A stretch of 33,134 nt of DNA, from positions 1 to 33,134 of the forward strand of contig CANKOT010000013.1 in assembly GCA_947484245.1 (NCBI GenBank), read 5' to 3'. Of this stretch, positions 15,285-25,266 are shown in pieces. Source of the DNA: Comamonadaceae bacterium. Its GTDB lineage: Bacteria; Pseudomonadota; Gammaproteobacteria; Burkholderiales; Burkholderiaceae. Numbering within the stretch: position 1 is the first letter of the stretch; each line of letters opens with the position of its first letter. The position numbers were made by a program, and so were the translations under genes. The notes under the pieces are model-generated. The model was given only the letters and a program-made list of their open reading frames with translations. It had not been told where the DNA came from and did not search any database.

Positions 15285-18200
15285 ATGTGGTTCACCCAAG
15301 TCAGCCTTAGAAATCCGGTCTTCGCGACCATGATCATGCTCGTGTTTGTGGTGATGGGCTTGTTTTCATTCCAGCGTCTCAAGGTTGATCAATTTCCCAA
15401 CATTGATTTTCCTGTGGTCGTCGTTCTCACGGAATATCCGGGCGCTTCACCTGAAATTGTAGAGAGCGAAGTTTCAAAAAAAATTGAAGAAGGCGTGAAC
15501 TCCATTGCAGGCATCAACGCTCTGACTTCGCGCAGTTATGAAAATCAATCGGTGGTTGTGATTGAGTTTCAGCTCAACATGGATGGGCGCAAAGCAGCCG
15601 ACGATGTGCGCGAGAAAGTGGCCGGCATCCGGGCCACTTTGCGCGATGAAGTCAAAGAACCTCGCATCATTCGGTTTGATCCCACGAGCAGATCCATCTG
15701 GTCTTTGGCTGTCTTTCCTGAAACCCAAAAAGACGCCAAAAACACAAGCTTGGTTGAACTGACCAACTACGCTGAACAGGTCATTAAGAAACGTCTTGAA
15801 AATGTCAGAGGGGTTGGCGCGGTCAATGTCTTGGGCGGTAGCCGAAGAGAAATCAACATTTATCTGAGGCCTGACGCCATGGAGGCCTTGGGTATTTCCG
15901 CTGAGCAAATTGCCGCTGCAGTGCGAAATGAAAATCAGGACTTGCCGGTGGGTGCTTTGCGCTCGTTCTCACAAGAACGTGTGATTCAGGTTCAGTCACG
16001 GGTCAAACGACCTGAAGATTTCGCCAACATCATTGTGGCAAGAAAAGGCAGCACGGCCATCCGTTTGGCACAAGTAGCACACGTCAATGACGGCGCACAA
16101 GAAACAGAGAACATGGCGCTCTACAACGGCGAACGAACACTGATTCTCACAGTTCAAAAATCACAAGATGCCAATACCATCGAAGTCGTCGATGGCTTGA
16201 TGAACACACTCCAAGGACTCCGGGCGCAATTACCCAGCGGCATTCGCTTAGAGCCAGTCTCTGATGGCTCGCGCCAAATTCGCGTTTCGGTTGACAACGT
16301 GCGCCGAACCCTGATTGAGGGCGCCGTCCTCACCGTCCTCATTGTGTTTTTGTTTTTGAACTCTTGGCGCTCAACTGTGATCACCGGCCTCACCCTGCCT
16401 ATTTCACTGATCGGCACTTTTTGGTTCATGAGCATGTTTGGCTTCACGGTCAACATGATCACGCTCATGGCGCTGTCTTTGTGTGTGGGCTTGCTGATTG
16501 ACGACGCCATTGTGGTGCGTGAAAACATCGTGCGGCACGTGCAAATGGGCAAAAATGCCTACGAAGCGGCCATGACAGGCACCCAAGAGATTGGCCTGGC
16601 TGTTTTGGCCACAACGCTGTCCATCGTGGCCGTGTTTCTGCCGATTGGTTTTATGGAAGGCATCATTGGCAAGTTCTTCCACGAGTTTGGCATCACCATC
16701 GTTGCGGCAGTTCTGATTTCCATGTTTGTGAGTTTCACGCTTGACCCAATGTTGTCAAGCATTTGGCATGACCCTAGCATTCACCATGCGGGTCAACACA
16801 AGGCACCGGCCAATTGGTATGACAAATCTTTCGGTCGTGTCACCTCTTGGTTTGAAATTCAAACCGATCGCATGTCGGACAGATATCAACACATGCTCTC
16901 GTGGGCCCTCAACCACAAGCGCACCACCCTGCTAGCGGCTTTGGGCATCTTTGTTGCAAGTGTGTTCATGGTGCCACTTTTGGGGACCGAGTTTGTGCCC
17001 AAGGGCGACTACTCAGAAACCACACTCACATTTCAAACTCCCGTGGGCACTTCGCTAGAAAGCACAGCCTTGAAAGCCAAACAGGTCGAGAAAATTGTGC
17101 GGGAGTTTCCAGAGGTGCAATACACCCTGACCGGCATGAACACCCCGAATGCTCAAGGCAAGAACAGCGCCAGCATTTACATCCGTTTGGTTGACCGAAA
17201 ACTGCGCCAGCGCAGCGTTGAGGAAGTTTCAGCCCAACTGCGAGAGCGTCTGAGCAAAGTTGCCGGTATAACGGTAACCCACGTTGGGACACTGGATGCG
17301 GTGGGAGGCAACAAACAAATCGAATTCTCGCTTCAAGGCCCCGATCAACGCGAACTCGAACGACTGACATTGCAAATTCTAGAAAAAGTACGCAACATTC
17401 CGGGCCTTGTCGATTTGGATTCAAGCGTCAAACCCAACAAGCCATCCATCGCCGTCAAGGTGTTGCCTGAATCCGCGGCCGACCTCGGCCTGAGTGTTGC
17501 ACCTATCTCAAACGCACTGCGTACACTCATTGCAGGGCAAACTGTGGGCAATTGGCGAGCACCCGACGATCAGACCTATGACGTCAAAGTGCGTCTTGCA
17601 CCTGAATACCGCAACAGTCCTCAAGATTTAGAACGCTTGCCCTTTAGTCTGACTGCAGCCGATGGCACATCTCGCACCATTCGATTAGGTCAAGTTGCGC
17701 AAATTCAAGAAACGACGGGCTCTAATCAAATCAACCGACGCGATTTGATGCGCGAAGTTTCTATCAACGCCAATTCGTTCAGGCGATCGGCTGGTGAAAT
17801 TTCAAACGACATTCGAAAAATTTTAGACACCGTTGCCTGGCCCCCCGGTTATCGCTATCAATTCGGTGGCTCTACCAAAAGCATGAACGAATCATTTCAA
17901 TACGCCATCACAGCGCTCATCATGGCCGTGATCTTCATTTACATGATTTTGGCCAGTCAGTTCAAGAGCTTCTTACAACCCCTTGCCCTCATGACGGCCC
18001 TGCCTCTGACCTTGATTGGCGTGGTGTTGGCACTCATGGCATTTGGATCTGCGCTTTCCATGTTCTCTGTCATTGGCGTCGTGATGCTGATGGGCTTGGT
18101 CACCAAAAATGCTATTTTGCTGGTCGATTTTGCAATCAGGGCACGCGAAGGCAGCGTTTCTGTGACTGGTCAGCCCATTGCAGGCTTAAATCGACACGAT

Positions 18201-18470
18201 GCCCTTTTAATGGCGGCCAAAGTTCGACTTCGCCCAATCTTGATGACCACCTTGGCCATGATTTTTGGCATGATTCCACTTGCATTTGCCATCACAGAGG
18301 GCTCAGAACAAAGGGCGCCCATGGGCCAAGCCGTGATCGGCGGCGTGATTACATCTTCCTTGCTGACGCTGGTGGTGGTTCCCGTGGTGTATTGCTACAT
18401 GGACGATTTGAGTGAGTTTTTAAAAAGGCTATGGTCTGGCAAGCAAAATTCAAAGCTTGATGCTTCCTGA
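15285..18470 (+). CDS. RND efflux pump, HAE1 (AcrB-like) family
   Basis: A 1061-residue proton-driven exporter, the normal length for the hydrophobic-amphiphilic efflux family. Proton-relay residues are Asp406/Asp407 ([12 protein letters not shown]) in TM4 and Lys941 ([14 protein letters not shown]) in TM10, next to the AcrB positions. Two large periplasmic domains follow TM1 and TM7. The start [16 protein letters not shown] has the expected cytoplasmic helix before TM1. The sequence around the pore is closer to the MdtB/MexF-like single-gene pumps of proteobacteria than to metal (CusA) pumps, an impression only. The substrate is unknown. No outer-membrane factor is in the operon, but a TolC-type gene lies 1.1 kb downstream. 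Confidence 0.95.
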   Translation: MWFTQVSLRNPVFATMIMLVFVVMGLFSFQRLKVDQFPNIDFPVVVVLTEYPGASPEIVESEVSKKIEEGVNSIAGINALTSRSYENQSVVVIEFQLNMDGRKAADDVREKVAGIRATLRDEVKEPRIIRFDPTSRSIWSLAVFPETQKDAKNTSLVELTNYAEQVIKKRLENVRGVGAVNVLGGSRREINIYLRPDAMEALGISAEQIAAAVRNENQDLPVGALRSFSQERVIQVQSRVKRPEDFANIIVARKGSTAIRLAQVAHVNDGAQETENMALYNGERTLILTVQKSQDANTIEVVDGLMNTLQGLRAQLPSGIRLEPVSDGSRQIRVSVDNVRRTLIEGAVLTVLIVFLFLNSWRSTVITGLTLPISLIGTFWFMSMFGFTVNMITLMALSLCVGLLIDDAIVVRENIVRHVQMGKNAYEAAMTGTQEIGLAVLATTLSIVAVFLPIGFMEGIIGKFFHEFGITIVAAVLISMFVSFTLDPMLSSIWHDPSIHHAGQHKAPANWYDKSFGRVTSWFEIQTDRMSDRYQHMLSWALNHKRTTLLAALGIFVASVFMVPLLGTEFVPKGDYSETTLTFQTPVGTSLESTALKAKQVEKIVREFPEVQYTLTGMNTPNAQGKNSASIYIRLVDRKLRQRSVEEVSAQLRERLSKVAGITVTHVGTLDAVGGNKQIEFSLQGPDQRELERLTLQILEKVRNIPGLVDLDSSVKPNKPSIAVKVLPESAADLGLSVAPISNALRTLIAGQTVGNWRAPDDQTYDVKVRLAPEYRNSPQDLERLPFSLTAADGTSRTIRLGQVAQIQETTGSNQINRRDLMREVSINANSFRRSAGEISNDIRKILDTVAWPPGYRYQFGGSTKSMNESFQYAITALIMAVIFIYMILASQFKSFLQPLALMTALPLTLIGVVLALMAFGSALSMFSVIGVVMLMGLVTKNAILLVDFAIRAREGSVSVTGQPIAGLNRHDALLMAAKVRLRPILMTTLAMIFGMIPLAFAITEGSEQRAPMGQAVIGGVITSSLLTLVVVPVVYCYMDDLSEFLKRLWSGKQNSKLDAS

Positions 18471-18486
18471 GAAGCTAAAATATAAA
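18457..18486 (+). promoter_or_regulatory. Predicted promoter of the pcm-rhodanese-tolC set
   Basis: TTGATG (18457-18462, 4/6) inside the last codons of the pump gene, an 18-base spacer, and TATAAA (18481-18486, 5/6). Another -10-like TAGAAT lies at 18491-18496. This could give the downstream genes expression independent of TetR. Confidence 0.45.
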
Positions 18487-18517
18487 TTGCTAGAATTAGA
18501 TACCCCCTGGAGTAAAA

Positions 18518-19183
18518 ATGAACAATGACACCGCCCGTTTCAACATGATCGAACAACAAATTCGTCCTTGGGAAGTCTTGGATGGTGAAGTTCTGTCATT
18601 GTTATCCGTGGTGAAGCGCGAAAACTTTGCCCCTTTGGCGCACAAAGCTTTGGCTTTTGTTGACATGGAAATTCCCTTGAAGGACGGCAAGCAAACCAGC
18701 CAAGTCATGTTGGCTCCTCGGGTAGAAGCTCGCTTTTTGCAGGATGCCGACGTCAAGCGCACAGACAAAGTTTTGGAAATTGGCACAGGCTCAGGCTACA
18801 TGGCTGCACTTTTGGCACACCAAGCAGCCAGCGTCTTAAGCTTTGAGATCGACGCCACGTTGGCCCAACAAGCCCGCACCAATTTGCAAGCAGCGGGTGT
18901 TCACAACGTTGAAGTACGAGAAGCCGATGGCAGTCAAGGCGCGCCTTCTGAAGGACCCTTTGATGTCATCATGCTCAGCGGTTCTGTCCCTGATGTGCCC
19001 CAAGTTTTACTTAACCAATTGAGCGTTGGTGGGCGATTGTTGGCGGTGGTTGGCCAAGACCCTGTGATGCGTGCCAGCATATTCACCCGCACAGCCGATC
19101 AACAATGGCAAACTTCAGAGCCTTGGGATACCGTGGCGCCCCGCCTACAAGGCTTTCCCGAACACAATCGTTTTTCTTTCTAA
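18518..19183 (+). CDS. Protein-L-isoaspartate O-methyltransferase family protein (divergent)
   Basis: A 221-residue SAM-dependent methyltransferase with VLEIGTGSGYMAALLA (about 86-101) as the SAM motif and DVIMLSGSVPDVP as motif II. The N-terminal half follows the Pcm layout, but the usual substrate-loop ISQPYIVA reads TSQVMLAPR here, with the Pro replaced by Val. That makes true repair of isoaspartyl residues uncertain; it is a Pcm-family protein that may have another job. A GGAG site five bases before the ATG gives a strong start. It precedes a rhodanese and tolC, an arrangement I believe is common in Burkholderiales. Confidence 0.82.
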   Translation: MNNDTARFNMIEQQIRPWEVLDGEVLSLLSVVKRENFAPLAHKALAFVDMEIPLKDGKQTSQVMLAPRVEARFLQDADVKRTDKVLEIGTGSGYMAALLAHQAASVLSFEIDATLAQQARTNLQAAGVHNVEVREADGSQGAPSEGPFDVIMLSGSVPDVPQVLLNQLSVGGRLLAVVGQDPVMRASIFTRTADQQWQTSEPWDTVAPRLQGFPEHNRFSF

Positions 19184-19225
19184 AACGCTTGATTCACACC
19201 CTCCTTAGACCAGAGCTTTTCAGAG

Positions 19226-19564
19226 ATGCAACAAGTCAGCCCCGCCCAATTTAAAGAATGGATCTCACAATCATCTGCGCAAGGTCAACCCTTGATTTTG
19301 GATGTGCGCGAAACTTGGGAGTGCCAACTGGCAAGCATTGCCCCCGCAGGCTGTGACGTTCAAATCATGCCAATGCAAACTGTGCCAGCTCGAATTGACG
19401 AGCTGGACAAAAACAGAGCCATTGCGTGCCTGTGTCATCACGGCGGACGCAGCATGCAAGTGGCCACGTTTTTAGAGCACCATGGCTTTACAAATATCAT
19501 CAACATCAGTGGTGGCATCCAAGCTTGGTCTGACCAGGTTGATGCTAGCGTACCCGTTTATTGA
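19226..19564 (+). CDS. Single-domain rhodanese-like sulfurtransferase
   Basis: A 112-residue single rhodanese domain. LILDVREXWE (LDVRETWE) is the N-terminal motif and Cys70 in CLCHHGGRSM is the active-site cysteine that would carry persulfide sulfur. NISGGIQAWS near the C-terminus is the family's closing motif. Bacterial stand-alone rhodaneses of this type (GlpE/PspE-like) move sulfane sulfur to cyanide or thiol acceptors; the natural acceptor here is unknown. It lies between the Pcm-like gene (42 bases) and tolC (about 42 bases) on the same strand. Confidence 0.9.
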   Translation: MQQVSPAQFKEWISQSSAQGQPLILDVRETWECQLASIAPAGCDVQIMPMQTVPARIDELDKNRAIACLCHHGGRSMQVATFLEHHGFTNIINISGGIQAWSDQVDASVPVY

Positions 19565-19606
19565 ATTGACTTCCATTTCTATTGGCAAATGCCTCGAAAG
19601 AACTTT

Positions 19607-20926
19607 ATGAATTTGCGATTTCTCCCCATCACCTTGGCCCTGTCTGCTGCTTTTGCTGGATCAGCGCAAGCTCAAAACTTGATGTCTTTGTTCGAGACGG
19701 CTCGAGGCTACGATGCCACTTACAAAGCCGCACAGTCGCAATACACGGCCAATTTATCAAAGGGCGAGCAGGCCAAAGCACTGCTGCTGCCCACAGTTGG
19801 CTTGGCCGCCAATCTGAACAGGACCGAAGTAGAGCTGATTGCAGCCGCACGAAGCGTCAATTCACAAAGCATGGCCCTGACACTCAACGCCTCACACCCC
19901 CTTTACCGCCCCGCCAATTCTGCAAGTTTCCAACAAGGCATGCGCCAATTGGCATTGGCAAGCATTCAACTCAAGGCCGCAGAGCAAGACCTCATGGTGC
20001 GTTTGAGCCAAGCTTACTTTGACGTGCTCATTTCTCGTGAAAGCTTGGATTTTGTAAAGGCCCAAAAAATGGCTGTGGCCGAGCAATTGGCCGCTGCCAA
20101 ACGGAACTTTGAAGTCGGCACGTCCACCATCACCGACAGCCGCGAAGCACAAGCTCGTTATGACTTGGTGTTGGCGCAAGAAATTGCGGCTGACAACGAT
20201 TTGCGCATCAAACGCATGGCTTTGAATCAACTGGTCGGACTGAACAACATCGAACCCAAATCTTTGTCAAGCAAAGCCAAGCTGACTGCCCCAGAGTCAT
20301 CAGCGATCGATCAATGGGTGCGGCAGTCCTCAGAGTTCAACCCAGTCGTTCTCCAAAATCGCGCAGCGCTGGACATTGCAAAACTCGAAACCACGAAGGC
20401 AGAGGCTGGCCACAAACCCACACTTGACTTGGTTGCTGGCTTCACCCCTACTCGCTATAAAAACGGTACAGGCATCAACACAGCACAAGTTGATACCAAT
20501 GCAAGCTCTATCTCCTTGTCCTTCAATATGCCTTTGTTTGCTGGCTATGCCACTCAAAATCGCATCAAAGAAACTTTGGCTTTGGAGGATAAAGCTCGTT
20601 CAGACCTTGATGCCGCAGAGCGCAATGTGGCACAAGCAACTCGCACTGCTTTTTTCGGATTGCTGTCTGGCATTGGCCAGGTCAACGCCTTGCAAGCTGC
20701 TGAGGCCTCAAGCCAAAGTGCATTGGATGCCAACAAGTTGGGCTATCAAGTCGGCGTTCGAATCAACATCGATGTCCTCAACAGCCAAAGTCAACTGTTT
20801 CAAACCAAGCGCGATTTGGCCAAGGCACGCTACGAAGTTTTGCTGGGCCAACTGAAGTTGAGACAAGCTGCTGGCGTCCTGACCGATGCCGATCTGGCTT
20901 CGATCAATGCACTCTTGAATCCTTGA
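19607..20926 (+). CDS. tolC: TolC-family outer-membrane efflux channel
   Basis: About 439 residues. The signal peptide MNLRFLPITLALSAAFAGSAQAQ is followed by LMSLFETARGYDATYKAAQSQY, the standard TolC type I opening. Two related helical repeats of some 200 residues follow, with strands at the membrane end and long coiled helices that form the periplasmic tunnel. I prefer the ATG at 19607 because the signal peptide starts there; an ATG at 19589 adds six residues (MPRKNF). No strong ribosome site precedes either. It is a good candidate for the missing channel of the RND pump encoded upstream, and for type I secretion. Confidence 0.9.
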   Translation: MNLRFLPITLALSAAFAGSAQAQNLMSLFETARGYDATYKAAQSQYTANLSKGEQAKALLLPTVGLAANLNRTEVELIAAARSVNSQSMALTLNASHPLYRPANSASFQQGMRQLALASIQLKAAEQDLMVRLSQAYFDVLISRESLDFVKAQKMAVAEQLAAAKRNFEVGTSTITDSREAQARYDLVLAQEIAADNDLRIKRMALNQLVGLNNIEPKSLSSKAKLTAPESSAIDQWVRQSSEFNPVVLQNRAALDIAKLETTKAEAGHKPTLDLVAGFTPTRYKNGTGINTAQVDTNASSISLSFNMPLFAGYATQNRIKETLALEDKARSDLDAAERNVAQATRTAFFGLLSGIGQVNALQAAEASSQSALDANKLGYQVGVRINIDVLNSQSQLFQTKRDLAKARYEVLLGQLKLRQAAGVLTDADLASINALLNP

Positions 20927-20931
20927 TTCAA
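20915..20931 (+). terminator. Weak hairpin at the end of tolC
   Basis: TTGAATC and GATTCAA form a 7-base AT-rich stem with loop CTT, spanning the tolC stop, followed by TCTTTAATT. It is at best a weak terminator between convergent tolC and waaA, which are only 13 bases apart. Confidence 0.3.
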
Positions 20932-20939
20932 TCTTTAAT

Positions 20940-22256
20940 TCAATGTTGGCTGATTTGCATCTGTGCCAGCACAACTTGAACAGTGCTTTGAGTCGCGCCG
21001 CCATGTTGCTGTGCAAATTGAACGGCACTGGCTGACTTCAGCTTTTGCACTGACCTGTTCTGAACGGTCTCTGCAGCCAAACGCATGGCCTCCGGCATGT
21101 CTGCAGCACGTTGCGCAGCACCGGCAGTTTCAGCTGCCTGTGCGGCCTCTGCAAAATTGAAAGTATGCGGCCCCATCACGATGGGGCAGGCGCAAGCTGC
21201 TGCCTCGATCAGGTTTTGACCCCCTAGTTTTTCAAAACTGCCACCCAGCAAAGCGGCATCTGCGAGGCTGTAATACAGCGCCATTTCGCCAAGGCTATCG
21301 CCCAATAAAATGACTGAGGTGTCTTGAGTGACCTCATTCCAATGAGAACCCAATTCTGAGCCTTCAGTATCCCAGGAGGAGCGCCTGGAAACCCTCAAGC
21401 CATTCAACTGCAACAAGCTCTCAACCTCACGCACACGTTGTGGATGCCTTGGCACAATTAACCAGTGGATTCGAAGCTCTGGATGCTGCGTTGTGAATTG
21501 TTGCCAAGCAGCCAGCCACAAACTTTCCTCGCCCTCCCGCGAACTGGCAAACAGGACAACAGGTGCATTGAACTTTTCACGCCAAGCACGTCCCAAGGCC
21601 ACTTGCGACGAATCAGGTTTGGCATCAAATTTCAAATTGCCAAAAACACCCTTGATATGAGCCCCAAAAGATGCCAAGCGCTTTGCGTCGTCTGCGCCCT
21701 GTGCACAGACAGCACTGAGCTCTGCAAAAGCAGGCTTCATCAATGACGTCCAACGCTGCGCCTGAAGCATTGATTTTTCACTCATCCGGGCATTGATGAG
21801 CATGATCGGGATGCCCTTCCCATGAGCACAATGAATCAATTGTGGCCACACTTCAGTTTCTAGGAGCAAGCCAATCCTTGGCTTGAATGCAGACAAAAAG
21901 CGATCTACAAGCTCTGGTGAATCCCATGGTTGCCAAACTTGCACATCGCCATCTTGTAATAGTTTGAGGCCTTCCTCGCGACCTGTTGCTGTGCCATTCG
22001 TTAGCAATAATTTCATACCCGGCAGCGCTTGTCGCAAGCCTTGAAGCAAGATGGCGGCTGTGCGTGTTTCACCCAAAGAGACCGCATGAATCCAAATCCA
22101 GTCTTCACAAGAACTTTGCTTGTATCGACCAAATCGTTCTTCAATGAACTGGCCATACAGCGGTTCTGCTTGCGCGCGTTTGCTCAGCTTACGGTGCAAC
22201 AGCGGTTGGGCAAGCCACATGATCACGCCATAAACCCAAAGTGAAAGGCGCGACAT
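20940..22256 (-). CDS. waaA: Kdo transferase (3-deoxy-D-manno-octulosonic acid transferase)
   Basis: A 438-residue GT-B glycosyltransferase that adds Kdo from CMP-Kdo to lipid IVA in lipopolysaccharide core synthesis at the inner face of the inner membrane. The N-terminus is an uncleaved hydrophobic anchor (VYGVIMWLAQPLL). HAVSLGET carries the general-base Glu at about residue 63. LLLETEVWPQL and GGSFEKLGGQNLIEAAA are the acceptor- and donor-side motifs. I use the ATG at 22256 rather than the TTG just before it; GGA lies about eight bases upstream. It follows the phosphomannomutase gene by 34 bases on the same strand, so both may be cotranscribed envelope-sugar genes. Confidence 0.93.
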   Translation of the reverse strand: MSRLSLWVYGVIMWLAQPLLHRKLSKRAQAEPLYGQFIEERFGRYKQSSCEDWIWIHAVSLGETRTAAILLQGLRQALPGMKLLLTNGTATGREEGLKLLQDGDVQVWQPWDSPELVDRFLSAFKPRIGLLLETEVWPQLIHCAHGKGIPIMLINARMSEKSMLQAQRWTSLMKPAFAELSAVCAQGADDAKRLASFGAHIKGVFGNLKFDAKPDSSQVALGRAWREKFNAPVVLFASSREGEESLWLAAWQQFTTQHPELRIHWLIVPRHPQRVREVESLLQLNGLRVSRRSSWDTEGSELGSHWNEVTQDTSVILLGDSLGEMALYYSLADAALLGGSFEKLGGQNLIEAAACACPIVMGPHTFNFAEAAQAAETAGAAQRAADMPEAMRLAAETVQNRSVQKLKSASAVQFAQQHGGATQSTVQVVLAQMQISQH

Positions 22257-22290
22257 CAATCAGTCCATCCGGAAAGTTCTGATGCGCAAT

Positions 22291-23694
22291 TCAATGGGAA
22301 GAGCTTTGCAAACTGGCATCAGGCTTGACGGTTCTGAGCAAGGTCAGCATCTCATTCTCTATACGGTGAAGTGCCGCTTCTGTGTGTCCTTCAAAACGCA
22401 ACACCAACACCGGCGTGGTATTGGATGCGCGAATCAGACCAAAGCCATCAGGCCAATCGACTCGCAAGCCATCAATGGCCGAGATTTCTGCAGGAGCCGC
22501 AAAATAATTGCTGGCCACATTCAACAATTGCGCCGTGAGTGCGTGAGGTTCCCCCTCTTTGCAAAGCACATTCAACTCTGGCGTGCTGAAGCTGTTTGGC
22601 AATGCCTTTAAAACAGCATTCGCATTGGGACTGCGGCTTAATATTTCTAACAAGCGGCAACCCGCATAGGTCCCATCGTCAAACCCATACCAGCGTTCCT
22701 TGAAAAAGATGTGGCCGCTCATTTCACCACCCAATGGCGCTTGCCCCCCTTCGGCTTCAATTTGTTTCATCTTGGCTTTGATCAGCGAGTGGCCTGTTTT
22801 GAACATCAAAGCTTGACCACCAGCAGCCCGAATGGCAGGCGCCAAACGTTGAGAGCACTTCACATCAAACAAAATAGTGCCCCCCGGAACCCGGCTCAGT
22901 ACATCTTGAGCAAACAACTGCATCTGTCGGTCTGGGTAAATGGTTTCACCATCATGGGTCACAATGCCCAATCGATCGCCATCCCCATCGAAGGCCAAAC
23001 CCAGCTCTGCACCTGAGCTTTGCAAGGTGGCAATCAGGTCTTTTAAGTTTTCAGGCTTGCTGGGATCGGGATGGTGGTTGGGGAAATTGCCATCCACCTC
23101 ACTGAACAGTTCAATGACCTCGCAACCCAAAGCACGGAAAATACCAGGCGCACTTGCACCTGCAATGCCGTTGCCTGAATCGATCACAATTTTGAGAGGT
23201 CGCGTTAAGTGAATGCTTGAAACAATTCGCTCAATATAAGCGGGTAAAACGTCGATGGCGCGAACAGAGCCCCCCGCTTTCAGTTGCCATGATTCGTTTT
23301 CAATGATGTGTTGCAGGGCCTTGATTTCATCGCCATAAATGGCCCTGCCACCCAAGACCATTTTGAAACCGTTGTCATCTTTGGGGTTGTGACTGCCTGT
23401 GACTTGAATGCCGCTGTCGCATACCGTGTTAGCGGCAAAGTAAAGTTGCGGCGTGGTGGTGAAACCCACATCAATGACCTCAATTCCGACATCCACAAGG
23501 CCACGCATTAAAGCAGCGGACAACTCGGGGCCACTCAGCCGTCCATCCCGCCCAACCGCCACAGTGTGCCGCCCTTCTTTCAAGGCCAAGCTGCCAAATG
23601 CACGGCCCAAGGCTTGTGCCAGACTTGCATCTAAGTTACGCAGGTAAGTTCCTCGAATGTCGTAGGCCTTGAAAATGGAGGCTGTAACTTGCAT
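22291..23694 (-). CDS. Phosphomannomutase/phosphoglucomutase (AlgC-like)
   Basis: A 467-residue alpha-D-phosphohexomutase converting mannose- or glucose-6-phosphate to the 1-phosphate for LPS and exopolysaccharide precursors. The four family sites are visible: the phosphoserine loop TGSHNPKDDNG (Ser101), the metal loop AFDGDGDRLG, the sugar-binding GEMSGHIFF, and the phosphate-binding RASNTTPVLVLRFEG. The length matches AlgC of Pseudomonas (about 463). An AAGGA site 8 bases before the ATG supports the start. A hairpin (CAGCGCC/GGCGCTG, 23714-23740) lies in the leader. It precedes waaA, so this is a small envelope operon. Confidence 0.93.
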   Translation of the reverse strand: MQVTASIFKAYDIRGTYLRNLDASLAQALGRAFGSLALKEGRHTVAVGRDGRLSGPELSAALMRGLVDVGIEVIDVGFTTTPQLYFAANTVCDSGIQVTGSHNPKDDNGFKMVLGGRAIYGDEIKALQHIIENESWQLKAGGSVRAIDVLPAYIERIVSSIHLTRPLKIVIDSGNGIAGASAPGIFRALGCEVIELFSEVDGNFPNHHPDPSKPENLKDLIATLQSSGAELGLAFDGDGDRLGIVTHDGETIYPDRQMQLFAQDVLSRVPGGTILFDVKCSQRLAPAIRAAGGQALMFKTGHSLIKAKMKQIEAEGGQAPLGGEMSGHIFFKERWYGFDDGTYAGCRLLEILSRSPNANAVLKALPNSFSTPELNVLCKEGEPHALTAQLLNVASNYFAAPAEISAIDGLRVDWPDGFGLIRASNTTPVLVLRFEGHTEAALHRIENEMLTLLRTVKPDASLQSSSH

Positions 23695-23802
23695 GAATAA
23701 ATCCTTGGAAAAACAGCGCCTCGCCGTGACTGTGGCGCTGTAAGTGAATGCGATTGGCGCCTATTGTAGGTGCGGCAGACTCAAATCGGATACGATCAAA
23801 AC

Positions 23803-24348
23803 ATGCATTTTCACCCTGATACCTGCCAAAAAACCATCCAAAGTCCATGGGGCTTGCTCACCCTTGCTGCCAACCCTAAGGGGCTATGTGGTGTTTGGTT
23901 TGAAAATCAAGCGCATTTTCCAGACACGCAATCATGGAAGATGAACAAGCATCACCCTGCATTGCTTCAGGCAGAGCAAGTCTTGCTGAATTATTTTCAA
24001 AAAAATTGGCCTGCAAACTTCTCAGCGCACCAGCTTCTTGCAACGCTTCCTCTTGATTTGAGTAGTGGCAGCCTTTTTCAGCAAGCTGTCTGGCAAGCCC
24101 TCATGAGCATCCCGATGGGCCACACGTGCAGTTATGGCGAGCTTGCAGCGGCCATCGGCCGGCCTCGGGCTGTCAGAGCTGTGGGCACTGCCGTTGGCCA
24201 CAATCCCATCAGCATCCTCATTCCCTGTCACCGCGTTTTAGGCACCCAAGGGCAACTGACGGGCTATGCCGGCGGTGTTTGGCGAAAGCAAGCCTTGCTC
24301 ACATTAGAAAACGCCAACTTCATGGCCAAAGCAAATAACAAGCGATGA
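23803..24348 (+). CDS. ogt: Methylated-DNA-protein cysteine methyltransferase
   Basis: A 181-residue suicide repair protein that moves the methyl group from O6-methylguanine to its own Cys142 (ILIPCHRVLG). The preceding helix-turn-helix has the arginine finger in AAIGRPRAVRAVGTA, and the Asn hinge lies in VGHNPIS. The YGELAAAIG stretch is typical for Ogt/MGMT. The ATG at 23803 gives the normal short N-terminal domain. It is divergent from the phosphohexomutase gene. Its TGA overlaps the start of the following EamA gene (ATGA). Confidence 0.93.
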   Translation: MHFHPDTCQKTIQSPWGLLTLAANPKGLCGVWFENQAHFPDTQSWKMNKHHPALLQAEQVLLNYFQKNWPANFSAHQLLATLPLDLSSGSLFQQAVWQALMSIPMGHTCSYGELAAAIGRPRAVRAVGTAVGHNPISILIPCHRVLGTQGQLTGYAGGVWRKQALLTLENANFMAKANNKR

Positions 24349-25262
24349 GCGACCAGCAAGAAGGTGTTTCGCAGGACTGGCGATTGGATTATTTGTTGCT
24401 GGCAGCTTTGTGGGGCTCCTCGTTTTTATTCATGCGCATGGGTGCAACTGAATTTGGCGCCTTGACGACGGCATGGACACGCGTGTGCGTGGCCACACTG
24501 TTTTTATGGCCACTCATGCTTTGGCAAGGCCATTGGGCTTTGTTCAAGTCCAAGTGGAAAATCGTTTTGGGTTTTGGGGTCTTTAACTCTGCCTTGCCCT
24601 TTGCTTTATTTGCCTACGCTGTCATGCACATTTCTACGGGTCTTTCAGCCATCTTGAATGCGGCAGTGCCCTTGTTTGCCGCTGTGGTGGCATGGGTGTG
24701 GTAGGGCGATCGCTTGAATGGCTGGCGAATAGCGGGTTTGTTCATCGGCTTTTTGGGTGTGACCCTGTTGGCAAGCAACCAAACCAGCTTTCACAGCGAA
24801 GCCAATCCAGATGCCACCCTTTGGGGACAATACACGGCCATTGCGGCATGCCTTCTAGGCACGCTCTGCTATGCCATATCGGGTAGTTTTACAAAAAAGT
24901 ACATGCCCAATTTACCCCCCTTGGTGTCTGCCACAGGCAGCCAATTGGGCGCCAGTCTGGCACTTGCCTTACCAGCGCTTTGGGCCATGCCAGAGCAACT
25001 GCCAAGCACTCAGGCTTGGCTATCGCTTATCATCCTGGGTGTGGCCTGTACGGGCATTGCCTACATTCTTTACTTTAGATTGGTCAACCGAGCAGGACCC
25101 GCCAAAGCACTTACGGTGACTTATTTAATACCTGTGTTTGCATTGATCTATGGTGTCGCATTTTTAAATGAAACGGTAACGCTCAGCATGGTCTTTTTAG
25201 GCATGGTGGTTGTTTTAGGCACAGCCATGTCGAGTGGTATTTTTCCAAAAATGAAACAATAG
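24345..25262 (+). pseudogene. DMT-superfamily EamA transporter with an in-frame amber stop
   Basis: One continuous frame of 306 codons would encode a 10-helix drug/metabolite transporter with two EamA repeats. Codon 120 (24702-24704) is TAG: the frame reads AAVVAWVW, stop, GDRLNGWRIAGLF. Homologues typically have AWxWLGDRL here, so TTG (Leu) to TAG is the simplest single change. The frame stays open on both sides with proper transporter sequence and no shift. The first part has four to five helices and the second about five. Either the gene is a fresh pseudogene, a sequencing error occurred, or the stop is read through. The second half could restart only at a TTG (24714). It begins inside the ogt stop (ATGA) and ends four bases before the Bug gene. 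Confidence 0.85.
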
Positions 25263-25266
25263 AGCT

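Noticed and set aside
24714..25262. Second half of the EamA gene as a separate 182-residue protein
   Set aside because: It would start at a TTG with no ribosome site and lack the first EamA repeat; it is in the same frame as the first half, so an interrupted gene is simpler.
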